From the NCBI RefSeq assembly GCF_013177695.1, contig NZ_WOEY01000117.1, positions 1-34,275 of the forward strand: a stretch of DNA of 34,275 nucleotides. The letters are read 5' to 3'. How positions within the stretch are numbered: the stretch's first letter is position 1; each line of letters begins with the position of its first letter. The position numbers were made by a program, and so were the translations under genes. Under the pieces are notes generated by a model that did no database searches, was not told the DNA's origin, and saw only the letters and a list, made by a program, of their open reading frames with translations. The stretch comes from Paraburkholderia solitsugae (GTDB lineage Bacteria; Pseudomonadota; Gammaproteobacteria; Burkholderiales; Burkholderiaceae). Shown here in pieces: positions 1-7,477 of the stretch.

Positions 1-673
1 GCCCCAACTCCTGCACCACGGTGGCGTTCACGCCGTACTCCTGCATCACGGCGTCGATGATCGGCCGGCTGCCTGACGCGTAATCGAGCATGACGAGCTG
101 CTGGCCATCCAAATCGGTCCAGGCCACCCGCTCCCGCGCCGCCAAGGGGTGGTCGTCGCGTGCAATGACGCAAAACGAATCCGTCATCAGCGTTTCGCTC
201 AGCAGGTCGTCGGCGGAAAACGGGCCGATAATCACGCCGAAATCGACTTCGCCCGACTTCACCTTGCGCACCACGTCGCTTTGCACGTCGTCGCGCAAAC
301 CCAACGTGACGTAGGGAAACTGGCGTCCACACGACGCCACCACGCGCGGCATCAACCGGCAGGCGACCGTCGGGCTCGCGGCCACCACCACGCGTCCGCG
401 GCGCTGCTCGCCGATTTCGCGGATTTCGCGCAACGCGTCGTCCAGATCCGTCAGCAGGCGTGAAACGCTCGATACCAGGTTGCCGCCGACATCGGTGAGC
501 TGCACCTCGCGCGTGGTGCGGTCGATCAACTTCAAGCCGATCTCCCCCTCCAGTTCGCGGACGCAGCGACTGACCGCCGATTGCGTCAGGCCGATCTCAT
601 CGCCAGCCCGGCTGAAGCTCTGCAAGCGAGCAACCTCAATGAAAACCCTTAGCTGACGCAGCGTCACATTCAT
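1..673 (-). CDS. LysR-family transcriptional regulator, 3' end outside window
   Basis: The minus strand from 673 reads MNVTLRQLRVFIEVARLQSF and stays open to the window edge (224 codons). Residues 1-60 form the LysR winged helix-turn-helix, including the recognition segment GLTQSAVSRCVRELEGEIG and the linker DRTTREVQLTDVG. From about residue 90 the reading matches a LysR effector-binding domain, with RGRVVVAASPTVACRLMPR and then VDFGVIIGP. LysR proteins are about 300 residues, so roughly 75 C-terminal residues are missing because of the window edge, not because of a mutation. The effector and target genes cannot be told from this fragment. The regulator points away from the 674-1079 intergenic region, where its own promoter should lie. 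Confidence 0.93.
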   Translation of the reverse strand, partial: MNVTLRQLRVFIEVARLQSFSRAGDEIGLTQSAVSRCVRELEGEIGLKLIDRTTREVQLTDVGGNLVSSVSRLLTDLDDALREIREIGEQRRGRVVVAASPTVACRLMPRVVASCGRQFPYVTLGLRDDVQSDVVRKVKSGEVDFGVIIGPFSADDLLSETLMTDSFCVIARDDHPLAARERVAWTDLDGQQLVMLDYASGSRPIIDAVMQEYGVNATVVQELG

Positions 674-1079
674 TTACCAACCTCATCAATAACCCCATTT
701 GATGCGCATTGTAGGGCGAAATACCACACCACAATCGTATTTAGCGATCTCGTTGCAATGCAGCAATAAGGCGCAAACGCACGCTGGCCGGGCTTGATTG
801 CACAAGATTGGTGATTGTCCCGATTTGCGAGATGGGTTTTTTGGATTCTTATACGCCCCTAGCTAGCGCCCGCGCTGGCCCGCTGTCACAGGGCTTTCAG
901 GTAGTTGGACTCAACTTGGCACACTTCCTGCATTTACATGCACACAGGGTCGGCGCCATGACTACTGACTGAATAGCAGACCGTGGCAAGCCCGACCCCC
1001 CTTGGCACTCGCCTATCGAGTGCATGGAGAGTGCGCGGCGCGGGGCAGCGCACCGGAGTTAGCTTCGCTGAGGTGAAAC
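674..1079. other. Intergenic region between the LysR gene and a transposase fragment
   Basis: No credible gene is seen over about 400 bases. The stretch next to the LysR start (about 680-840) is visibly more AT-rich than the surrounding genes, as expected for a LysR-controlled promoter. The only specific motif recognised is the -24/-12-like element at 916-932. Short open frames on both strands at 934-1330 lack plausible protein character and overlap the transposase-like gene. Confidence 0.6.
916..932 (+). promoter_or_regulatory. Candidate sigma-54 (-24/-12) promoter
   Basis: The sequence TTGGCACACTTCCTGCA matches the RpoN consensus YTGGCACGNNNNTTGCW. The GG at 918-919 and the GC at 930-931 are separated by exactly ten bases. 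Only the base before TGC differs from the core consensus (C for T), and the base after CAC is A, not G. It points at the transposase-like gene starting at 1080, which is an unexpected client, so the original target may have been lost or the match may be fortuitous. Confidence 0.4.
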
Positions 1080-1481
1080 ATGATGCTGTTCGACGATTTG
1101 AAAGACAACGAGTGGGCGCTGGTCGAGGCGTTGTTCTGTGCGGAGCCAGCACGGAGCGAACGGCGCGGTCGGCCACGCGTGGAAGCACGCGCGGTTGTCA
1201 ACGCTGTGCTTTGGGTACTGTCGACGGGCGAAGGCTGGTCGAAACTGCCGGGCCGCTATCCGTCACCGCCGACTTGCCGCCGTCGCTTCGACGAGTGGCA
1301 AGCCGATGGTACGCTCGCCGAAATAGTTAAGCGACTCGGCACGAGCGGCCGTGAAATTTCGCTGCGTGGGCGCATTGGCGCGACCGCGGCGAAACCGCCG
1401 GCACCGCCGAGCCGCGATCGCCTGCGTGGCGCATTCTGGACCAATCCGGAATCGTGGCGCGCGCCGGTCAAGATGGCCTGA
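1080..1481 (+). CDS. IS4/IS5-type transposase N-terminal domain protein (DUF4096-like), probably a remnant
   Basis: The 133-residue product starts MMLFDDLKDNEWALVEALF and continues with RRGRPRVEARAVVNAVLWVL and WSKLPGRYPSPPTCRRRFDEW. This is the helix-turn-helix-like N-terminal domain of IS4/IS5-family transposases (DUF4096 type). The DDE catalytic domain that should follow is absent. After about residue 90 the protein becomes Arg/Pro-rich and unconvincing. The frame stops at TGA 1479-1481, but the same frame is then open for about 90 more codons to 1751. That suggests either a nonsense-interrupted longer protein or chance openness in GC-rich DNA. No terminal inverted repeats are evident. The gene may be a domesticated DNA-binding fragment or decaying IS debris; it should not be active as a transposase. 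Confidence 0.7.
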   Translation: MMLFDDLKDNEWALVEALFCAEPARSERRGRPRVEARAVVNAVLWVLSTGEGWSKLPGRYPSPPTCRRRFDEWQADGTLAEIVKRLGTSGREISLRGRIGATAAKPPAPPSRDRLRGAFWTNPESWRAPVKMA

Positions 1482-1498
1482 CGCCGAATTGTTTCGCC

Positions 1499-1522
1499 GC
1501 CGGGCGCCTGCGGGCGCCCGGC
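1499..1522. other. Perfect 10-bp GC hairpin after the transposase fragment
   Basis: GCCGGGCGCC at 1499-1508 pairs perfectly with 1513-1522 around a TGCG loop, 17 bases past the stop codon at 1481. No T-run follows, so it is not a standard intrinsic terminator. It could act as an RNA-stability hairpin or be an IS scar. Confidence 0.6.
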
Positions 1523-1777
1523 GTGTATCTGGCCGCCGAGCGTCGTATGCCGACGCTCGCCTGGCCGGCAATGGGCACCGCTCCTCGGCGCGCCCAGTGC
1601 AGTCGTCCCTTCCCGCTTTGCCGATCTCCGTATCGACTCGCTTCAGTCGCCTGAAGCGGCTCGATTGTTGCCGGTGAAACATCCATTTACCATTGCTTAC
1701 AGCGTGCTTTCGCCACTCGGCATACCTTATGTGTATGCAAACAGGCCGTGAGTCGATCGGCTTGACGGGAGCTCAGC

Positions 1778-2032
1778 ATGAAACCAATGTCACTGCTTCT
1801 GTGCGGCATTGTCGTTTCATCAATGGCCGCACCGGCGCTCGCACAGCAGCGCCCACAGGGCTCGAACTGGCGGCCGGATCATACGGCCACCGTTGAAGCC
1901 TCGCAGCAAAGCGAAACACGCAACCGCGACTTCACGCCGCCCGTGCCGCGTGGCGACTTGCGCGGCGATATCGCCAGCAATGTACGCGCCCGGCCGGAAC
2001 CGCCGCGCGACGATCCCACGCACCGCCGCTAG
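1778..2032 (+). CDS. Small secreted hypothetical protein
   Basis: This encodes 84 residues. The start MKPMSLLLCGIVVSSMAAPALAQQ is a textbook Sec signal peptide with probable cleavage after ALA at about residue 22. A GGGAG ribosome-binding site sits about seven bases upstream of the ATG. The mature part of about 60 residues is polar, Arg/Pro-rich and lacks cysteine (PPVPRGDLRGDIASNVRARP). It has no motif I recognise and is probably unstructured in the periplasm. It is a single gene with no clear operon partner. The function is unknown. Confidence 0.75.
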   Translation: MKPMSLLLCGIVVSSMAAPALAQQRPQGSNWRPDHTATVEASQQSETRNRDFTPPVPRGDLRGDIASNVRARPEPPRDDPTHRR

Positions 2033-2400
2033 GCATGCGCCATGCGCACCCATGGTGCGCCGGGTGCTGTCAAATCGTGCCAATCGTGTGAATTGGGACG
2101 GCTGCTGTTGTCCGCTGCAGGTAGAGCGCTACCGTGGCTGCGAGACAACGCGCTGCATGGCGAATTGAATAATCGGGGAACCACCCGGCGCTGCGCCAGT
2201 CTGATTTAACGCCATTAGCACAGCGTGGCAGTAGTAATTCCGGTACGCCCGTATCCTTGCGATACGGGCTTTTTTTTGCATCAACGGACGGGCGGCGCGC
2301 ACTATACCCAAGCGCCTAAGCTGGCCAATAAGCGCAGCGATTACATCACCGCCAGCCGCGCAAGCGGCCGGGAAAAACAGCGCCAGCCTGCCCGCCGCCC
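2033..2400. other. Intergenic region with a terminator, possible short transcript
   Basis: There is no convincing protein gene. A strong plus-strand intrinsic terminator lies at 2247-2277, about 215 bases past the preceding stop codon. That distance leaves room for a short untranslated tail or a small RNA of about 150-200 nt. A small GGTAG/CTACC hairpin near 2120-2135 is the only other structure noted. I do not recognise an RNA family here. Confidence 0.4.
2247..2277 (+). terminator. Intrinsic (Rho-independent) terminator
   Basis: GCCCGTATC at 2247-2255 pairs perfectly with GATACGGGC at 2261-2269 around a five-base loop, and eight consecutive T residues follow at 2270-2277. It terminates plus-strand transcription, presumably from the small secreted-protein gene or from an unannotated RNA just upstream. 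Confidence 0.9.
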
Positions 2401-2724
2401 CTAAGGCCGGGCTTCGAGCGCGGCTGTGGGCCGCGCTTCTGCTGTCGCGACGGCGTAGTCGTTCATTCGCTGTACGGTCCAGCTCAACAGGCGTTCGTCG
2501 TGCGCGAGTCTCGCGAACTCGGCCCGACCCCGCTCGGTGAGCACGGCGATATCGACAGGCGCGTGAAAACCAGGGGCCGGTGCGACAGTGCGCTGCCGAA
2601 CGGTGTCCATCAGGCCTAGCGCGCGAAGATATTGGAATACACCCGGCCGTCTGGCCCATGGGACCTGGCGATATTGCGCCCGCCGCAGCGCTTCAAGTAC
2701 CGCTTCGTTGGAATACGTGGTCAT
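2401..2724 (-). CDS. Conserved hypothetical protein, possible winged-helix fold
   Basis: This 107-residue protein reads MTTYSNEAVLEALRRAQYRQ at the N-terminus. AGAAAGAAG lies just upstream of the ATG as ribosome-binding site. The segment FQYLRALGLMDTVRQRT followed by DIAVLTERGRAEFARLAHDE resembles the helix and wing (LTERGR) of MarR/PadR-like winged-helix proteins, but the recognition helix is not obvious. The C-terminal 15 residues are Ala/Arg-rich. No partner gene is adjacent. A DNA-binding role is a guess from local sequence character only. Confidence 0.55.
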   Translation of the reverse strand: MTTYSNEAVLEALRRAQYRQVPWARRPGVFQYLRALGLMDTVRQRTVAPAPGFHAPVDIAVLTERGRAEFARLAHDERLLSWTVQRMNDYAVATAEARPTAALEARP

Positions 2725-2921
2725 CTCACTTCTTTCTTAAAGTGCAGCTATGACACATCTATGCCCAACACGTCACCGCGCCACCAGTGACGCGCATGGC
2801 ACCCGCCCTTGGCTGGAAGCTGGCCGCATGTCATGCGGCCGAAGTCCGCCAGGTGCTGCCTGGTCTCGTTTTCGGAACCCCCGTCTGAACGGCATGTTAG
2901 CGTTCTGTCTACGGGCCGACG

Positions 2922-3710
2922 ATGCAACCGCTGCGGCGCGATAGCAAGCCCATAGATTTGTCCCGAAAGTCATACGTTACCGCATTTAAATTGATTCTAT
3001 TCACTTTATTAGCGCTTTTTTTTGCAGCAATCGTGCTATGGAAAAGCGCCCGCCGCCCCCTCGCCATTGGCATGATCGCCCTGCTCTGGCTGCTCGCCGC
3101 CGGCTGGCTCACCGCTCCATTGCTGGAATTGGCGCAGCCGCATCGGCAGACCGACACGCCTGCCAGCTTTGCGCCGCGCACCGCGATCATCATGCTCGGC
3201 GGCGGCACCATTTACGACGACGACAACGTGCTCGTCCCACCACGCGACGTGCTCGCACGCATTGCGGTGAGCGCGGACAACTACGCGGCCTGCAAGCGTA
3301 CGGCCGCCACGTGTCAGGTGATCGTGAGCGGTGGCAATCCGCAGCGGCATAGCGCAACCGAAGCGGATACCTATCTGCCCTACCTGTTGCGCAAACAGGT
3401 GCCGCGCGCGGACATCGTGCTGGAGACCAGCAGCCGTACGACCTACGAAAACGCGCGTAATGTCTCCGCTATTCTCGACCGGTCACGTTACGATTCCTTG
3501 ATACTCGTCACCTCCGCGTATCAGATGCCGCGCGCATTGCTCGACTTCCATCGTTTCGGCCTCGCGCCGCAGCCGTTGATCTCGAGCGCGCGGCGCGCAC
3601 ATCTCGGTGTACTGCCGCGCTATGACAATCTGGTGAATGCGGAGCTTGCACTGCACGAACTGATTGGCATCGCGCAATTTCATGTCTATCGTGCAATAGG
3701 ATGGTTCTGA
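2922..3710 (+). CDS. YdcF/ElyC/SanA-family (DUF218) membrane protein
   Basis: This 262-residue protein has two N-terminal membrane segments, at about residues 21-42 and 48-66, followed by a DUF218 domain. Family hallmarks are visible: the beta-strand AIIMLGGGTIYDDD, VIVSGGNP, the signature TTYENARNVS and the C-terminal LVTSAYQMPRALLDF. E. coli relatives (ElyC, SanA, YdcF) act in envelope or cell-wall homeostasis, ElyC in undecaprenyl-phosphate and peptidoglycan metabolism. The specific substrate here is unknown. The first 15-20 residues before KLILFTLLALFF are not family-like, so translation may begin downstream at a non-ATG codon. The gene appears monocistronic. Confidence 0.85.
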   Translation: MQPLRRDSKPIDLSRKSYVTAFKLILFTLLALFFAAIVLWKSARRPLAIGMIALLWLLAAGWLTAPLLELAQPHRQTDTPASFAPRTAIIMLGGGTIYDDDNVLVPPRDVLARIAVSADNYAACKRTAATCQVIVSGGNPQRHSATEADTYLPYLLRKQVPRADIVLETSSRTTYENARNVSAILDRSRYDSLILVTSAYQMPRALLDFHRFGLAPQPLISSARRAHLGVLPRYDNLVNAELALHELIGIAQFHVYRAIGWF

Positions 3711-3822
3711 ATCTCACGTGCTGTGATGAGGTAATTTATTTAGAGATGCGAATATTCTTTATGCCGGCAACGCGCTATCGAGTTTGACGCGAGATCGTCA
3801 TCGGCAGCGACTGTGGATCGAA

Positions 3823-3838
3823 TGTAACAAGATGTAAC
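3823..3838. promoter_or_regulatory. RstA-box-like direct repeat of an OmpR-family regulator
   Basis: TGTAACAAGATGTAAC holds two TGTAAC half-sites ten bases apart, the spacing bound by OmpR/PhoB-type response regulators. Its reverse complement contains TACATCTTGTTACA, an exact match to the enterobacterial RstA box TACATNTNGTTACA. A third, inverted half-site GTTACA lies at 3853-3858. A possible -10 element TAGAAT lies at 3888-3893, which would place the box near -70 for the small secreted gene starting at 3956. Confidence 0.55.
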
Positions 3839-3955
3839 TAATTGTCATTGCCGTTACAAAACGTCCGCTGGAGCGGATATTGCTGGCTAGAATGCATTGT
3901 CTTTCCGATTGGACAGGCAAATACTCGGGTCCATAACCACTCTGCGGAGGTAACA

Positions 3956-4198
3956 ATGAAGAAAGTGTCCCTGGCGATCCTGGTTTCCCTCGGTGCCGTA
4001 ACGGGCGCGGCCTATGCCCAGGACAACGGCGTCATGATGAGCACCGATCCGGCCAAGGCCGCCGACGTCGAACAGCGCGCGCAAGAGTTGCAAAGCCGCC
4101 AGCAAGCAATGGAAAGCGCGCCGCCTATGCATGAGAAACATCACAAGATGGCCCCGCATCACAAGAAGGCCGCCAAGCCGATGGCCGCCAGTTCGTAA
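3956..4198 (+). CDS. Small His/Lys-rich periplasmic protein, Asr (acid shock)-like
   Basis: The ATG at 3956 is chosen because GGAGG lies seven bases upstream and it starts a clean signal peptide, MKKVSLAILVSLGAVTGAAY, with cleavage expected after AYA (about residue 22). The mature peptide is about 58 residues. It has an acidic, Gln-rich helical middle (ADVEQRAQELQSRQQAMES) and a C-terminus rich in His, Lys and Met (PMHEKHHKMAPHHKKAAK). Size, export and the HHK-type repeats recall the enterobacterial acid-shock protein Asr, whose gene is activated by RstA. An RstA-type box lies 118 bases upstream of this ATG. The resemblance is compositional, so homology is not proven; metal binding by the His cluster is an alternative. 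An intrinsic terminator follows directly. Confidence 0.8.
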   Translation: MKKVSLAILVSLGAVTGAAYAQDNGVMMSTDPAKAADVEQRAQELQSRQQAMESAPPMHEKHHKMAPHHKKAAKPMAASS

Positions 4199-4241
4199 GC
4201 GTCGCTGAACGCATCACCCGCGGCCGCGCCGCGAAGGTGAA

Positions 4242-4276
4242 AAGCCGAAGCTGGCACCGCCGGTTTCGGCTTTTTT
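4242..4276 (+). terminator. Intrinsic terminator
   Basis: Bases 4242-4255 pair with 4259-4272 (14 bp with two G-T wobbles, three-base loop), and the T-run TTTTTT begins at 4271. It ends the transcript of the His/Lys-rich secreted protein gene about 45 bases after its stop codon. Confidence 0.88.
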
Positions 4277-4397
4277 GTTGTCTAATGAACTTGCTACAGG
4301 CCCGCTGCGCCCAGCCGACGTTATGCTAAAGTCGCGCACCGACCGGCGCCCGGCCGGACTCCCCCTAACCTGTGCGCACCTTGGTGCGGAGGACAGC

Positions 4398-4655
4398 ATG
4401 AGCAACATCCAGCTAGATATCGAATGGACTGAAGCCGCATCTCGCAAAATCGAAAAACTGATGCCGCGCGGCGGTCAGGAAGCGTTCCTCGCGCTGCCGC
4501 CCGTCGAGTGCCTGCCGATGGAAGGCGACGTGCTGTTTCTTGGCCCGGACGGCAAGCAGCAACCGTTCATCGTCGCGGAACGCCAGTATCACCACGATGG
4601 CGATGCCGACTGGACCATCATCCTGATTCTCGACGTCCCGCAAGCCACGCACTAA
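4398..4655 (+). CDS. Small cytoplasmic hypothetical protein
   Basis: The ATG at 4398 has GGAGGA at a good distance and gives an 85-residue product, MSNIQLDIEWTEAASRKIEK. Upstream in-frame codons (from 4275) run through the preceding terminator T-run and are not coding. There is no signal peptide or membrane segment. The sequence alternates beta-like stretches (GDVLFLGPDGKQQPFIVAERQYHH, then WTIILILDVP), suggesting a compact small beta-rich fold. I do not recognise the family. The strong ribosome-binding site and clean composition support a real gene. Confidence 0.75.
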   Translation: MSNIQLDIEWTEAASRKIEKLMPRGGQEAFLALPPVECLPMEGDVLFLGPDGKQQPFIVAERQYHHDGDADWTIILILDVPQATH

Positions 4656-4756
4656 AGATAAACGGCGAGCGCCGCACAGGCCGGATCCGGCCTGGCAGCG
4701 GACTCGCCGCTGTTCGACCCTCGCGGGTCGGCTCTCGCTGTTCACCCCTTAAACGC

Positions 4757-5047
4757 TCACGCGATCTTCGACACGACGCGAATTTCCGCGTGTTCGACCC
4801 AATCCGCCGCGGCTTTCTTATAAGCCGCAATGTGCGCGGATCTGGCATGCGCCGCCAGCGCTTCCTGACTTTCCCAACGCTCGACAAACACGAACCGGCG
4901 CGGCTCCTGCACGTCACGATGCAGATCGTATTGAAGCGCCCCCTGCTCTTTACGCGTCGGCCCGACGATGCCTTCGAGCGCTTCGCGCAGCTGCTCTTCA
5001 TAGCCCGGCTTTGCCACCGAGATTGCGACCACTGCGATTTCCGCCAT
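4757..5047 (-). CDS. Antibiotic-biosynthesis-monooxygenase (ABM/YgiN-like) protein
   Basis: The start at 5047 (MAEIAVVAISVAKPGYEEQL) has GGAGGA seven bases upstream; the longer upstream reading is not family-like. The 96-residue protein is one ABM ferredoxin-like domain. AEIAVVAISVAKPG is strand 1, then a helix with EALEGIVGPTRKEQGALQYDL, the diagnostic FVFVERWESQEALAAHARSAHIAAYKKAA, and a final strand EIRVVSKIA. Family members such as E. coli YgiN are cofactor-free quinol monooxygenases or dimeric stress proteins. The substrate here is unknown. The gene stands alone on the minus strand. Confidence 0.88.
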   Translation of the reverse strand: MAEIAVVAISVAKPGYEEQLREALEGIVGPTRKEQGALQYDLHRDVQEPRRFVFVERWESQEALAAHARSAHIAAYKKAAADWVEHAEIRVVSKIA

Positions 5048-5583
5048 GCCTGTCCTCCGTTGGTTCACGAAAAGCAGCAGCATACCCGCCGCCCGCCGAA
5101 CCTGCAGGCGCTCACGCACACCGGGCAGGCTCACGCGGCAACGGCCCGCTTAGCCTGACAAATGCCCCTCGCGGACAAAACGTCTGAGCACCGTCCTTGC
5201 CTGGAGTTTGGCGGGCGGCCACTTACCGCCCTGATACCCTCGGTTTCATACGCTCGATTGATTGCATTTGAAGCGATCGGTCTTGCAGGAGGCACGCGCG
5301 CGAAGCCGACGCGAAACGCCCGCAACACGGGGGCCGGCAAACCGCACCGCGGACGGTTTGCCGGGCATCCGGCCACGTCCCGCGTCTGTGATAACCCGCA
5401 CATTCATGCGAACTGCGAACTGCTAGACTGGTTTTGACTAATCCCGCCGGAGCCCAGCATGGCTGGCATTGCTCTCCGCGTTTCCGGGTTTTGCCCGCCT
5501 TACCCCGCCGGCGCCTGGGCTGGGCATCCGTTGCGCGCTGAATCTGTTTGCGCGCCCCGTCACCCGTTTGTCGCGATGCCACT
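5048..5583. other. Long leader region upstream of the EAL gene, with a strong hairpin
   Basis: Over 500 bases contain no convincing gene longer than 60 codons. A perfect 11-bp hairpin (CCGGCAAACCG at 5334-5344 with 5354-5364, nine-base loop) and a smaller one (5213-5218 with 5226-5231) lie in it; neither is followed by a T-run. A 56-codon frame at 5459-5629 starts with ATG after a good GGAG ribosome-binding site and overlaps the EAL start by about 45 bases. It could be a leader peptide that couples translation to the EAL gene, though its Pro/Cys-rich product looks non-conserved. Confidence 0.5.
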
Positions 5584-6909
5584 ATGCCCGCACTCATGCC
5601 CGCCTTTATGCCGACCGTCAGAGAATTGACCCTGAGCGGCCTGCTCCCGCATCTGGTCCGGGACGAGTCCGGCTGGACCGCGACATGGCGCGCGCTGACC
5701 CTGCACAGCGTGTTCCAGCCGGTGCTGTCCGTCACGCATCAGTGCGTGGTCGGCTATGAGGGCTTGCTGCGCGCGTTCGATCCGGTCGGCTTGCCGGTAT
5801 CGCCGGAAGTGCTGTTCTCCGGCACACGCTCGGCCGCCGACGCGCGCGAACTCGACCGCATCGCACGCTGCCTGCATGTGGCGAATTTCATGGAACAGGG
5901 CATCAGCACCGGGTGGCTGTTTCTGAATACGCGCCCGCAAGTGTTCGAAACCGGCTGGCCGCAGCGCGCCTTCATCGACGAGCTCTCGGCGCACTTCGGC
6001 CTGCCGCAGGAACGCATCGTCATCGAAGTACTCGAACAACCCGCCGACGATGAATCCGCCGTCGCCAGTATGCTTGCGGCGTCGCAGCCACGCGATTTCC
6101 TGATCGCGATCGACGATTTCGGTACCGGTTTTTCGAACTTCGACCGCGTGTGGCGCTTTCGCCCCGACATCGTGAAGCTCGACCGCTCGCTGGTTGCGCG
6201 TGCGGGCAAGCGCGAAGGCGACGATTCGATGATCAGCCACCTGATCGCGATGCTGCATCAGTCCGGTACGCTGGTGCTGGCCGAAGGCGTCGAAACCGAC
6301 GAAGAGTTGATGATTCTGATGCAGGCCGACGTCGATTTCGTGCAGGGTTTCTGGCTCGGCCAGCCGCAGAGTTCGGTGCAGGCTGCGTGCGCCAAGGTGC
6401 CGGCGCTGGTCGAGTCGATGTGGACCAAGTTCGCCGCATATGAACGTGCCCACGCCGGCCATCAGCGGCTCGGCTTCGAAGGGTTCGCCGAAGCCGTGCT
6501 CGCCGCCGCCGACACCTTCAAAGCCACCGGTGAGCTGCGGCAGGCAGCACAACAGATGTGGCATCTGCCCGAAGCGCGCCGGGTGTTCATCACTGACGGT
6601 CAAGGCGAACAGACTGAAGCGTCAGTCACGGCCGCCTCGGTGCCGCCGCCTCCGCTGCGGCTCGCGCCGCTCTATACCGATGCGCGCAGCAACTGGTCAC
6701 GGCGCGCGTATTTCAAGCATGCGCTTGCCGCGCCTGGGCGCGTCGCCATGATGGGGCCGCACTATTCGCTCGCGGACGGCCAGGACTGCTATACCGCGGC
6801 AATCGCATTCGAGCGTGACGGCACACATGTGCTTTGCGTCGACTTTGTGCCGACGACGTCGCCGGCCGATACGCGTTCTGGCGGGCGCGGTGGTAAGCGC
6901 CAGGCCTGA
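5584..6909 (+). CDS. EAL-domain cyclic-di-GMP phosphodiesterase with C-terminal sensor domain
   Basis: From the ATG at 5584 the protein has 441 residues; 5599 and 5608 are alternative starts, and the longest frame begins at TTG 5548. Residues 40-270 are an EAL domain that hydrolyses c-di-GMP. The metal and substrate residues appear present: E59 in YEGLLR (EGL in place of EAL), N115, E148, D177-D178 in DDFGTG, K198 in KLDR, and E234 in AEGVET. QGFWLGQP closes the barrel. Residues about 335-440 (RRVFITDGQGEQ, WSRRAYFKHALAAPGRV, YTAAIAFERDGTHVLCVDF) look like a YkuI_C/Cache-type PAS-like sensor domain. No GGDEF domain or membrane segment is present, so a soluble phosphodiesterase is expected. 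The ligand is unknown. Confidence 0.9.
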   Translation: MPALMPAFMPTVRELTLSGLLPHLVRDESGWTATWRALTLHSVFQPVLSVTHQCVVGYEGLLRAFDPVGLPVSPEVLFSGTRSAADARELDRIARCLHVANFMEQGISTGWLFLNTRPQVFETGWPQRAFIDELSAHFGLPQERIVIEVLEQPADDESAVASMLAASQPRDFLIAIDDFGTGFSNFDRVWRFRPDIVKLDRSLVARAGKREGDDSMISHLIAMLHQSGTLVLAEGVETDEELMILMQADVDFVQGFWLGQPQSSVQAACAKVPALVESMWTKFAAYERAHAGHQRLGFEGFAEAVLAAADTFKATGELRQAAQQMWHLPEARRVFITDGQGEQTEASVTAASVPPPPLRLAPLYTDARSNWSRRAYFKHALAAPGRVAMMGPHYSLADGQDCYTAAIAFERDGTHVLCVDFVPTTSPADTRSGGRGGKRQA

Positions 6910-6921
6910 CCGGCTCCGCCT

Positions 6922-7326
6922 TTAATCCTCCACCCGCCCGCGGCCGGATTTGATCTCGCTGCGCTTGGCCTTGCTGTCGAGGCGACGCCGATTCGACGCA
7001 CGCGTCGGCCGGGTCGCGACGCGCGGCTTGCGTGTCACGCTGACGCTTTCGATCAATTCATCGAGCCGCGCCAGCGCAGCCGCGCGGTTCATCTCCTGAG
7101 TGCGATGCTCCTGTGCCTTGATGATTACCACTCCGTCGCGCGTGAGCCGATGATCGGACAGCGCGAGCAGGCGCATCTTCAGCACGTCCGGTAGCGACGA
7201 AGCGTGCACGTCGAAGCGCAGATGGATGGCACTCGAGACCTTGTTGACGTTCTGACCGCCCGCCCCTTGCGCGCGCACTGCGGTCAGTTCGATTTCGTTC
7301 GGCGGGATCGGATAACGGGATGTCAT
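6922..7326 (-). CDS. arfB: Alternative ribosome-rescue factor ArfB (YaeJ), peptidyl-tRNA hydrolase
   Basis: This 134-residue protein begins MTSRYPIPPNEIELTAVRAQ and carries the class-I release-factor GGQ motif at residues 23-25 (GAGGQNVNKV). SAIHLRFDVHASSLPDVLK and the ITSEYRTQ-like IIKAQEHRTQEMNR follow. The C-terminal 35 residues are a basic tail (RPTRASNRRRLDSKAKRSEIKSG), which in ArfB inserts into the empty mRNA channel of stalled ribosomes. It hydrolyses peptidyl-tRNA on non-stop complexes and lacks codon-recognition domains, and its length is normal for ArfB. It converges on the EAL gene with only 12 bases between stop codons. Confidence 0.95.
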   Translation of the reverse strand: MTSRYPIPPNEIELTAVRAQGAGGQNVNKVSSAIHLRFDVHASSLPDVLKMRLLALSDHRLTRDGVVIIKAQEHRTQEMNRAAALARLDELIESVSVTRKPRVATRPTRASNRRRLDSKAKRSEIKSGRGRVED

Positions 7327-7477
7327 GACTGGATTGAGCTAAGAAACGCAAGTGTACACAGGGCGCAGCCGGTTACGGGCTAAGGACTATCGGGCGCGGG
7401 CGCCGATGCGAAAAACTATTTGCATCGACACCACGGGTTCACCGATACTGCGGTTTTCGCTTACAGCGTAAATTAAT

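Noticed and set aside
2033..2246. Known riboswitch or 6S-like RNA before the terminator
   Set aside because: No conserved core of a family I know (FMN, cobalamin, SAH, 6S) could be recognised.
5560..6603. 347-codon minus-strand open frame
   Set aside because: Antisense to the EAL gene, whose catalytic motifs are all present on the plus strand.
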